Shown piece after piece: positions 1 through 5,942 of a DNA stretch of 8,263 bases (position 1 is the first letter of the stretch; every line of letters begins with the position of its first letter). The translations under genes were made by a program, and so were the position numbers. Under the pieces are notes generated by a model, which was given only the letters and a program-made list of their open reading frames with translations, ran no database searches and had not been told where the DNA came from. The stretch is from Gammaproteobacteria bacterium (GTDB lineage Bacteria > Pseudomonadota > Gammaproteobacteria > Arenicellales > Arenicellaceae), in assembly GCA_030426005.1 (NCBI GenBank), contig JAUHZM010000131.1:1-8263 (forward strand). The letters are read 5' to 3'.

Positions 1-1
1 A

Positions 2-1693
2 GAGACGGTGATTGAAGCGAACCCGGATCAGGTTCGAGTCATTCCGGACGCCGAGTTGGCATTGGATCCGGCCTTACCAAAGCTTGATCTCGATGCCGAA
101 TTACTCGAAAAGTTGTTGGTCATGAATCTGGCTTCGTTTAATGGCGACTGGGATCAGGCGACTCGAAATGCACAACAAGCCGCAAATACGACGCAGGACT
201 ACCGTGTGGCCAGGCTGGCGACCATGCTGGCGATGCGTAAAGATGATTACCGCGCGGCAGCAGATATGGCGCGACTCTGGCATGAGTTAAAACCCAGCAG
301 TGCGGATGCGCACAATATGTTATTGATGGCGTTGGTCGGTTCCGGCCAGACATCCGAAGCCATCGACGTGATTGAAGCTGCACTGGATGAGCGTGAGATA
401 GACGAATACGTTAAACAGCTTGCCGCGCTTTTAGTACGTCAAAAAAATGACGTGTCTGGTTTTGCCATCGCTAGTTATTTAGTAGAGGAAAACCCCGAGT
501 CGGCCCAAGTATTATTGAGCTCAGCCTATGTTGCTGAGTCGTTCAATTTGAATGAGGCTGCACAAGCTTGGGTGGATAAGGCCTTACGCTTGCGTCCTAG
601 CTGGGATCTGGCTGCGCAGATGAAGGCGAATTTATTGTATTCGGAAGAACGCTTGGAAGAGCGAGCAGCGTTTATTTCGCAGTTTGTGGCAGAGAATCCG
701 CGTTCAGTCGCGATGCGCATCAATCATGCGGCTGAGTTGGCGCGCGCAGAGAAATTTGCTGAGGCTTACACGTTAATGAAGGCGGTATTGAAAGATGCGC
801 CCGATAACGTCGGAGCATTACAATACGCTGGTGCCTTGGCCGAGGTGATGGAAGAACCCAACAAGGCGCAAAATTATTATCGACGCGTGTTGCAGTATGA
901 GCCCAGCAATGATGATGTGCGATGGTCACTCGCCCGCATGGCTGCCACGCGCGGGCAGTATGCGAAAGCCGAGCGATTATTCCGTGATATCCAGCAATCA
1001 GACATGCTGTTTCGCGCCCAGATTCAGGTGGCGAATATGCGATTCGAAACCGATGGTGTGGATGCAGCGGTGGACTACCTCTGGGGTTTGGAGCCGACCA
1101 CCAATGAGGAGTGGCTGGAGCTGGTTGAGACACGACACTTTCTGTTGATGCGCGCTTTCCGCTATGAAGAAGCGTTGGGTTATATCAATGAAGCCATCGT
1201 CTATGTGCCAAATCATGTCGACCTATTGTACGCGCGCTCTTTAGTTGCGGCTGAGTTGGATCGTGTGGCGATGGCCGAACAGGATCTGCGCGCGGTACTC
1301 GCGCAGCAACCCAAACACGCGAATGCACTAAATGCGTTGGGTTACACCCTTGCCGATCGTACTGACCGTTATCAGGAAGCGCGAGAATTGATTGAGCAGG
1401 CCTTAGAACTACGACCCAATGATGCGCATATTCTGGATAGCATGGGTTGGGTGCTTTATCGCTTGGGCGAGCATCAACAGGCGATTACGTACCTAGAAAA
1501 GGCCTACGCTGCCAGCCCTGAGGTGGAAATTGCAGCACACTTAGGCGAGGTGTTGTGGGAAGCCGGGGAGCAGGAGCGCGCTACTTTGATCTGGGAGCAG
1601 TCGTTTCGAGACAACAATGATAATCCTTTGCTGAATAAAACACTCAAGCGATATGGAATACAGTTCCCAGTCAGTACCGTGTCAAAGCAATAA
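2..1693 (+). CDS. TPR-repeat protein, 5' end outside the window
   Basis: The reading frame is open to the left edge (GAG ACG precede the first possible GTG at 8), so the true start and any signal peptide probably lie upstream. The visible 561 or so residues are almost entirely helical tetratricopeptide repeats. The clearest are near residues 438-470 (ALGYTLADR, then a helix ending LELRPND), 472-504 (DSMGWVLYRLGEHQQAITYL) and 505-530 (HLGEVLWEAGEQERA), counting from the GTG at 8. More degenerate units fill residues 35-430. TPR arrays are protein-binding scaffolds. The gene precedes lolB, as does the TPR lipoprotein-like gene of Pseudomonas (PA4667 as I recall), so an envelope role is plausible but inferred from context only. 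lolB follows after one base, so co-transcription is likely. TPR assignment is firm. The partner and location are unknown. Confidence 0.9.
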   Translation, partial: ETVIEANPDQVRVIPDAELALDPALPKLDLDAELLEKLLVMNLASFNGDWDQATRNAQQAANTTQDYRVARLATMLAMRKDDYRAAADMARLWHELKPSSADAHNMLLMALVGSGQTSEAIDVIEAALDEREIDEYVKQLAALLVRQKNDVSGFAIASYLVEENPESAQVLLSSAYVAESFNLNEAAQAWVDKALRLRPSWDLAAQMKANLLYSEERLEERAAFISQFVAENPRSVAMRINHAAELARAEKFAEAYTLMKAVLKDAPDNVGALQYAGALAEVMEEPNKAQNYYRRVLQYEPSNDDVRWSLARMAATRGQYAKAERLFRDIQQSDMLFRAQIQVANMRFETDGVDAAVDYLWGLEPTTNEEWLELVETRHFLLMRAFRYEEALGYINEAIVYVPNHVDLLYARSLVAAELDRVAMAEQDLRAVLAQQPKHANALNALGYTLADRTDRYQEARELIEQALELRPNDAHILDSMGWVLYRLGEHQQAITYLEKAYAASPEVEIAAHLGEVLWEAGEQERATLIWEQSFRDNNDNPLLNKTLKRYGIQFPVSTVSKQ

Positions 1694-1694
1694 T

Positions 1695-2330
1695 ATGCAT
1701 CAAATGAACTCTCTACGTCGCTTGTTGGTGTGCAGCGGTGTACTGCTATTGACTGCCTGCACGTCACTGCCCTCGGTGCCTGATCAAAATGGCCAGTCGT
1801 GGTCACGTGACAAACAGTTTTTTCGTGCCGCATTAAAGCAGCATGAGCAAAACGTAGATTGGCAATACAACGCTAAAGTGGGCGTGCGAACGCCTAAAGC
1901 GAATGAATCCGCCAACCTGATTTGGCAGCGTGCAGACGAAGAGCATAAAGTCCGGCTTTTTGGTCCACTAGGCGCGGGTACCGTGATCATCGAATTTGAT
2001 TCGCACGGTGTGGTCATTAGTGACAGCAAAGGTGAAGTGCATCGTGGTCGGAGTGCGGAGCGCTTACTGAATCGCATTGTTGGATGGCCGATACCATTAG
2101 AAGCGCTGACCTATTGGCTATTCGCTTTACCAAACCCATCAGAGGTATATCAATATCAGTTAAACGATGACGGTCGGGTTTCAGCGCTACGACAACAGGG
2201 CTGGGAAATCCACTATTCAGCGTATCAGCAGTATGAGAATGGCAACTGGTTGCCACGAAAAGTGGTCGCACGCAAACAGGTACGCGAGGGCGACGTGGTG
2301 GTGCGTCTGGTGAGTAAGTCGTGGCAATGA
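1695..2330 (+). CDS. lolB: Outer-membrane lipoprotein receptor LolB
   Basis: LolB is the outer-membrane acceptor that takes lipoproteins from the periplasmic carrier LolA and inserts them into the outer membrane. The 211-residue product begins with a lipoprotein signal peptide: residues N5-R9 are polar or basic, L10-L19 hydrophobic, then the lipobox L19-T20-A21-C22. Residue +2 is Thr, not Asp, which fits outer-membrane sorting. The mature part carries the LolB pattern: WQYNAKVGVRTP, then LFGPLGAGTV, then GWPIPLEALTYWLFALPNP. Length matches the family (about 200 residues). I chose ATG 1695, one base after the TPR stop; ATG 1704, three codons in, is an alternative that keeps the signal peptide. 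Neither has a strong Shine-Dalgarno, so translation is probably coupled to the upstream gene. Confidence 0.93.
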   Translation: MHQMNSLRRLLVCSGVLLLTACTSLPSVPDQNGQSWSRDKQFFRAALKQHEQNVDWQYNAKVGVRTPKANESANLIWQRADEEHKVRLFGPLGAGTVIIEFDSHGVVISDSKGEVHRGRSAERLLNRIVGWPIPLEALTYWLFALPNPSEVYQYQLNDDGRVSALRQQGWEIHYSAYQQYENGNWLPRKVVARKQVREGDVVVRLVSKSWQ

Positions 2331-3196
2331 GTGTGGATCGCGCATGGCCAGCGCCTGCTAAAATCAATCTGTTTCTGCATGTTACGGGTAAGCGGCCCGA
2401 CGGGTATCACAATTTGCAGACCGTTTTTCAGTTCTTGGATTACGGCGATGACTTGCACTTTACCATCACCCAAGATGGGCAAATTACACGAGGTTACGAT
2501 TTTGGGTTTTCTGTCGAGTCAGACCTATGCTTGCGGGCAGCAAGATTACTCAAGCCGTATGCGAAGCAATCACTGGGTGTGCACATCCAGATGACGAAGC
2601 GGCTTCCGATGGGGGGCGGTCTTGGCGGAGGAAGTTCAGATGCGGCGACGGTGTTATTGGCACTGAATTCACTTTGGGAGGTTGATCTGTCGGTTGACGA
2701 GTTAGCGGATATTGGCTTGCAGCTTGGCGCGGATGTGCCGGTATTTGTGCGCGGTCACGCAGCCTGGGCGGAAGGAATCGGTGAGCAATTAACGCCGCTC
2801 CGATTGGAAGAACCCTGGTATCTGGTTTTGATCCCGCCGGTGTCAGTGTCGACAGGTAAAATTTTTTCCAATAAACATTTGACAGCGACCCCTCAGATGA
2901 AGAAAATACGCGCTCTCGAGGAAGGCGACGATGTGATTCACATCAAAACCTTGTTTTCGCTAGGGGAGAATCAGCTCGAAAAGATTGTTCGCGCTGAATA
3001 TCCGCAAGTGAATGACGTACTCGAGTGGCTTGGTCAATATGGCAATCCACGCATGACCGGGTCTGGGGGCTGTGTTTTCATGGCGCTCAGGTCTCAGCAG
3101 CAAGGTTTGCAGTTGTTGGCCGACAAGCCTCTAAATACATCTGGCTTTGTTGCCAAAGGGATGAATATTCACCCTTTATTGATGTCGGAAGCATAA
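2327..3196 (+). CDS. ispE: 4-diphosphocytidyl-2-C-methyl-D-erythritol kinase IspE
   Basis: IspE is a cytosolic GHMP-family kinase of the non-mevalonate (MEP) isoprenoid pathway. It phosphorylates the 2-hydroxyl of CDP-methylerythritol using ATP. The 289-residue product has all three family motifs: PAPAKINLFL at the N terminus with catalytic Lys12, the glycine-rich ATP loop at residues 94-105 (PMGGGLGGGSSD), and the C-terminal RMTGSGGCVF at 242-251. The catalytic Asp is D136 in LGADVPVF. Length is close to the E. coli enzyme (283). The ATG at 2327 overlaps the lolB stop as ATGA, typical of translational coupling. An in-frame GTG at 2321 would add two residues. lolB-ispE adjacency is standard in gammaproteobacteria, although the two functions are unrelated. 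No key residue is missing. Confidence 0.96.
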   Translation: MSVDRAWPAPAKINLFLHVTGKRPDGYHNLQTVFQFLDYGDDLHFTITQDGQITRGYDFGFSVESDLCLRAARLLKPYAKQSLGVHIQMTKRLPMGGGLGGGSSDAATVLLALNSLWEVDLSVDELADIGLQLGADVPVFVRGHAAWAEGIGEQLTPLRLEEPWYLVLIPPVSVSTGKIFSNKHLTATPQMKKIRALEEGDDVIHIKTLFSLGENQLEKIVRAEYPQVNDVLEWLGQYGNPRMTGSGGCVFMALRSQQQGLQLLADKPLNTSGFVAKGMNIHPLLMSEA

Positions 3197-3206
3197 ACTT
3201 CTTGCA

Positions 3207-3236
3207 TTGAAAGGACATAGTCAGAAAACGTACACT
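3207..3236 (+). promoter_or_regulatory. Possible sigma-70 promoter upstream of tRNA-Gln
   Basis: TTGAAA (3207-3212) and TACACT (3231-3236) are separated by 18 bases, in the gap after ispE. The predicted start would be about 85 bases before the tRNA, implying a long 5' leader to be trimmed by RNase P or other nucleases. I saw no better promoter closer to the tRNA. This is a pattern match only, and read-through from ispE is an alternative. Confidence 0.35.
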
Positions 3237-3325
3237 CAATACCATCAGTTTTGAGCGTCAAGTCAGCATCGGCTGATCGTGTATCGAGAGGCTGTGACAA
3301 GCTCGAAATTGGATGACTCCGATAC

Positions 3326-3401
3326 TGGGGTGTGGCCAAGCGGTTAAGGCACCGGATTTTGATTCCGGCATTCGAAGGTTCGAATCCTTCCACCCCAGCC
3401 A
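3326..3401 (+). tRNA. tRNA-Gln (anticodon TTG)
   Basis: The cloverleaf folds fully. The acceptor stem is TGGGGTG (3326-3332) with CACCCCA (3391-3397). The D arm is GCC/GGC around AAGCGGTTAA. The anticodon stem is CCGGA/TCCGG with loop TTTTGAT, giving anticodon TTG at 3359-3361, which reads glutamine CAA codons. The T arm is GAAGG/CCTTC with loop TTCGAAT. Discriminator G3398 is followed by a genomically encoded CCA (3399-3401). It closely resembles E. coli tRNA-Gln. It sits alone between ispE and prs, the position I recall in Pseudomonas. Confidence 0.97.
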
Positions 3402-3493
3402 TCCATCTCGCTGCTTTGATGTAAGTTTGCGGTAATTCCTGCTTATTCGATCCGCCACTAGACTGGTCAATAGTGTGGACCCGCTTTAACGAT

Positions 3494-3511
3494 TCGAAGC
3501 ACAGGCTTCGA
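3494..3511 (+). other. Short perfect hairpin between tRNA-Gln and prs
   Basis: TCGAAGC (3494-3500) and GCTTCGA (3505-3511) form a perfect 7-bp stem with a four-base ACAG loop. No T-run follows, so it is not a standard intrinsic terminator. It may mark the 3' end of the tRNA transcript or be incidental. The rest of 3402-3596 shows only the probable prs promoter. Confidence 0.5.
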
Positions 3512-3524
3512 GACTTCCGGGCGA

Positions 3525-3554
3525 TTTAAGTTTCGCGAACCGGTCTGATATTAT
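3525..3554 (+). promoter_or_regulatory. Probable prs promoter with extended -10
   Basis: TGATATTAT at 3546-3554 is an extended -10 element (TG, one base, then TATTAT). The -35 is weak: TTTAAG at 3525-3530, 18 bases upstream. A start near 3561 would give prs a leader of about 36 bases ending in a good ribosome-binding site. I see no convincing PurR operator here. This is a pattern match only. Confidence 0.5.
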
Positions 3555-3596
3555 CCCTAGTCTGAAAAGCATCATAAATACGAGAGCGAGGTCACT

Positions 3597-4553
3597 GTGG
3601 CGATCGATAACCTACTTGTTTTTTCCGGTAATGCTAACCCCGACTTGTCTGCCCAAGTGGTCGACTATCTGAAAGTTCCGCTAGGCAAGGCCCGCGTTGA
3701 ACAATTCAGTGACGGCGAGATCACGGTAGAGATTCAGGAAAATGTTCGTGGTCGTGATGTGTTTATCATTCAACCGACTTGCGCCCCAAGCCACAAAAAC
3801 TTAATCGAATTACTGTTGATGATCGATGCCTGTAATCGGTCCTCCGCGCATCGTATTACTGCGGTAATGCCGTATTACGGTTACGCACGACAAGATCGAC
3901 GTCCGCGTAATTCACGGGTGCCGATCAGTGCTAAATTGATTGCGTCAATGGTCAGCACGGCTGGCGCAGACCGTGTGTTGACGATGGATCTCCACGCTGA
4001 TCAGATTCAGGGGTTCTTTGATATCCCTACCGACAATATTTACGGCTCACCCGTGTTGCTGGATGATATCCGCAATCTGGGTACCGAAGATCTGGTTGTG
4101 GTTTCGCCGGACGTTGGCGGTGTAGTCCGTGCTCGCGCACTGGCAAAACGACTGGATGTTGATTTGGCGATCATCGATAAGCGTCGTCCAAAAGCGAACG
4201 TGGCAAAGGTCATGAACATCATTGGTGATGTGGATGGCCGCAGCTGTGTGTTGATCGACGATATGGTCGACACTGCGAATACCTTGTGTAAAGCTGCCGA
4301 CGCCTTGAAAGAGCAGGGCGCCACAGCCGTACGCGCATACTGTACTCACCCAGTATTGTCGGGCGAGGCAGTGAATAGAATTAATGCGTCCAGCATGGAT
4401 GAAGTGGTGGTAACCAACACGATTCCGTTGTCTGACGCGGCCGCAGCAAGCGATAAAATTCGACAATTGTCGATTGCGCACTTGCTGGGTGAATCAATTC
4501 GTCGTATCACGGTCAGTGATTCGGTGAGTTCATTGTTTGTCGACGAGGACTAA
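3597..4553 (+). CDS. prs: Ribose-phosphate pyrophosphokinase (PRPP synthase)
   Basis: Prs transfers pyrophosphate from ATP to ribose 5-phosphate, making PRPP for purine, pyrimidine, NAD, histidine and tryptophan synthesis. The 318-residue product matches the class I enzyme along its whole length. FSDGEI (37-42) and the MPYYGYARQDR stretch (91-101) belong to the ATP and regulatory sites. The signature DLHADQIQGFFDIP lies at 131-144, SPDVGG at 170-175, the flexible catalytic loop DKRRPKANV at 194-202, and the PRPP-binding loop DDMVDTANT at 221-229. Within that loop Asn228 replaces the commoner Gly, a variant I believe occurs in other proteobacteria. The start is GTG 3597, with GAGG (3588-3591) five bases upstream. 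It has its own probable promoter after tRNA-Gln. Confidence 0.97.
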   Translation: MAIDNLLVFSGNANPDLSAQVVDYLKVPLGKARVEQFSDGEITVEIQENVRGRDVFIIQPTCAPSHKNLIELLLMIDACNRSSAHRITAVMPYYGYARQDRRPRNSRVPISAKLIASMVSTAGADRVLTMDLHADQIQGFFDIPTDNIYGSPVLLDDIRNLGTEDLVVVSPDVGGVVRARALAKRLDVDLAIIDKRRPKANVAKVMNIIGDVDGRSCVLIDDMVDTANTLCKAADALKEQGATAVRAYCTHPVLSGEAVNRINASSMDEVVVTNTIPLSDAAAASDKIRQLSIAHLLGESIRRITVSDSVSSLFVDED

Positions 4554-4563
4554 ACTCGAGCAA

Positions 4564-4596
4564 GCAATTTGAAGTCTACGCATTTAGGCAAATTGC
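4564..4596 (+). other. Inverted repeat in the prs-rplY gap
   Basis: GCAATTTG (4564-4571) is perfectly complementary to CAAATTGC (4589-4596), leaving a 17-base loop. The right arm also lies in a smaller palindrome, GGCAAATTGCC. No T-run follows. It could be an RNA stem in the rplY leader, a protein-binding site or chance. Confidence 0.35.
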
Positions 4597-4615
4597 CAAT
4601 GTGTTGTTGGAAACG

Positions 4616-4651
4616 CTGAGCATGTCGAGCAGGCAGGCTCAGTTTTATTTT
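4616..4651 (+). terminator. Terminator-like hairpin just upstream of rplY
   Basis: CTGAGC (4616-4621) pairs with GCTCAG (4637-4642), with one more G-U pair outside, across a 15-base loop. TTTTATTTT follows at 4643-4651. The stem is short and the loop large, so it would be a weak terminator. It ends only 11 bases before the rplY ATG, so no rplY promoter fits after it. If it functions, it must be leaky or regulated, as an attenuator would be. It could also partly terminate prs transcripts. Confidence 0.45.
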
Positions 4652-4662
4652 GAGATAAAGTA

Positions 4663-5325
4663 ATGGCTAATTTTATAGTAGAAGCTGAAGTAAGAACCGG
4701 ATCTGGTAGCGCTGCGTCACGTCGTGCACGTCGTGATGGAAAAGTGCCAGTGGTGGTCTATGGCGGTGGAGAAGATGAGCAATACTTACTGGTTGATCAC
4801 AACAAGATGATTCATCAGTTAGAGGTTGAAGCTTTCCATTCCGCATTGGTTCAATTGCATGTTGGTGACGATCTGCAACGCGCGGTACTGCGTGATGTGC
4901 AAATGCACCCATACAAAGCGCAAATCATGCACCTGGATTTCCAGCGTGTAAGTCGTAAAGACAAAATCACCATGACTGTGCCGTTGCACTTCATTGGTGA
5001 AGAAGATGCGCCTGGTGTTAAAACTGAGCATGGCATTATGATGCACAACATGGTGTCAGTGGACGTGACTTGCTTGGGTAGTGATCTGCCTGAGTATATT
5101 GAAGTTGATGTGTCTGCGCTTGGCATGGGCGAGTCAGTACACTTGGGCGATGTGAAGTTGCCAGAAGGTGTCGAGTTCGCGACCACCATTCAGGAAGCTG
5201 ACCTGGAATTGCCAGTTGCTTCTGTATTGGCTCCGAAGAAACCACAAACTGAAGAAGCTGATTCTGAGGAAGCTGGTGAGGAAGGTGCTGAGGCAGCTGA
5301 AGACAAGGGCGATTCTGAAGAGTAA
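4663..5325 (+). CDS. rplY: Ribosomal protein bL25, long CTC/TL5 form
   Basis: bL25 binds 5S rRNA in the central protuberance of the large ribosomal subunit. The 220-residue product is the long form, unlike the roughly 94-residue E. coli protein. Residues 1-92 are the 5S-binding L25 domain, with the R-rich SRRARRDGKVP loop (19-29) and VVYGGG (31-36). Residues about 100-190 are the beta-rich C-terminal CTC domain (VPLHFIGEEDAPGVK, then ADLELPV). Residues 195-220 are a low-complexity tail rich in Glu, Asp and Ala. The ATG at 4663 follows TGAG (4651-4654) at eight bases. A terminator-like hairpin lies immediately upstream. The stop is six bases before pth, and both genes act in translation. Confidence 0.96.
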   Translation: MANFIVEAEVRTGSGSAASRRARRDGKVPVVVYGGGEDEQYLLVDHNKMIHQLEVEAFHSALVQLHVGDDLQRAVLRDVQMHPYKAQIMHLDFQRVSRKDKITMTVPLHFIGEEDAPGVKTEHGIMMHNMVSVDVTCLGSDLPEYIEVDVSALGMGESVHLGDVKLPEGVEFATTIQEADLELPVASVLAPKKPQTEEADSEEAGEEGAEAAEDKGDSEE

Positions 5326-5333
5326 TTCAGAAT
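5312..5333 (+). promoter_or_regulatory. Hairpin spanning rplY stop and pth start
   Basis: ATTCTGAA (5312-5319) and TTCAGAAT (5326-5333) form a perfect 8-bp stem with loop GAGTAA (5320-5325). The loop contains the rplY stop TAA and the GAG that is the best available Shine-Dalgarno for pth. The right arm includes the first two bases of the pth ATG. A ribosome finishing rplY would open the stem, so it probably makes pth initiation depend on rplY translation. The structure is visible; the role is inferred. Confidence 0.55.
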
Positions 5334-5922
5334 GGACTCATCGCCGATCAAACTGATTGTCGGTTTAGGCAATCCGGGCGAAAAGTATGCGAAAACCCGG
5401 CACAATGCCGGGTTTTTGTTTTTAGACGCCTTGTGTGCCCAACTGGGCGTTACTTTGAAAGCAGACAAACAGCTATTTGGCCGCAGTGCCAAAACGCTGA
5501 TTGCCGGCAGCGAAGTTCGTTTGCTGGCACCCGATACGTTTATGAACTTAAGCGGCAAGTCGGTGCTGGCTGCAACGCAGTACTATAAAATCGCCTTGCA
5601 TGAAATCTTGGTTGTGCATGACGAGCTTGATTTAGATGCGGGCGTTGCACGGTTGAAGCTGGGTGGCGGACACGGTGGCAACAACGGTCTACGTGATATC
5701 GCTCAGCGTTGTGCCACTACCGATTTTGCTCGGTTGCGCATCGGAATCGGTCACCCTGGTGTTGGGCGTGATGTTTCTGGCTATGTTCTCAAGCAGCCAA
5801 ATCGGGATGACCAAAACAAAATTGAGCACGCAATCGCCGAAAGTTTGCGAGTGCTGGACCTCGTCGTACAAGGTGAGTTTCCGCGTGCGATGAATGAATT
5901 ACACACTGTATTGGCTAAATAA
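5332..5922 (+). CDS. pth: Peptidyl-tRNA hydrolase
   Basis: Pth is an essential cytosolic esterase that frees tRNA from peptidyl-tRNAs dropped by ribosomes. The 196-residue product matches the bacterial family along its length. GLGNPGEKYAKTRHNAGF lies at 11-28, MNLSG at 71-75, VVHDELD at 94-100 and GGGHGGNNGLRD at 111-122. Every catalytic or binding residue of the E. coli enzyme is present with a constant offset of four: N14, H24 (the catalytic His), N72, D97 and N118. The ATG at 5332 lies six bases after the rplY stop, with only a weak GAG nine bases upstream, and is partly inside a hairpin. A terminator-shaped stem lies in codons 21-31. rplY-pth-ychF is a common gammaproteobacterial order. 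Confidence 0.97.
   Translation: MDSSPIKLIVGLGNPGEKYAKTRHNAGFLFLDALCAQLGVTLKADKQLFGRSAKTLIAGSEVRLLAPDTFMNLSGKSVLAATQYYKIALHEILVVHDELDLDAGVARLKLGGGHGGNNGLRDIAQRCATTDFARLRIGIGHPGVGRDVSGYVLKQPNRDDQNKIEHAIAESLRVLDLVVQGEFPRAMNELHTVLAK
5392..5423 (+). terminator. Intrinsic-terminator-shaped stem inside pth
   Basis: AAAACCCGGC (5392-5401) pairs perfectly with GCCGGGTTTT (5407-5416) over a five-base ACAAT loop, and TTTTTGTTTTT covers 5413-5423. This is a 10-bp GC-cored stem with a U-tract, the standard shape of a Rho-independent terminator. It lies wholly in the pth reading frame (K21 to L31), including the catalytic His24 codon. Translating ribosomes would normally prevent it folding. It could act when pth is not translated, or end some rplY transcripts. 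Part of the pairing is dictated by the protein motif, so function is uncertain. Confidence 0.6.
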
Positions 5923-5942
5923 CAGGCCATCTGGAAATTGAT

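Noticed and set aside
720..1133. Minus-strand 137-codon open frame inside the TPR gene
   Set aside because: It is rich in Pro, His and Arg, with no family motif and no ribosome-binding site, and lies entirely antisense to a clearly coding frame.
4257..4283. Asn228 in the Prs PRPP loop (DTANT instead of DTAGT) as a functional oddity
   Set aside because: All acidic and hydroxyl residues of the loop are present, and I believe DTANT occurs in other proteobacterial Prs proteins, so it is probably a normal variant.
4047..4481. Minus-strand 144-codon open frame inside prs
   Set aside because: It mirrors the highly conserved prs codons and has no recognisable domain or upstream signals.
5266..5325. 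GAA/GCT-rich stretch at the end of rplY as a repeat expansion
   Set aside because: It encodes the usual acidic Glu/Ala tail of long-form bL25, with mixed codons and no exact tandem unit.
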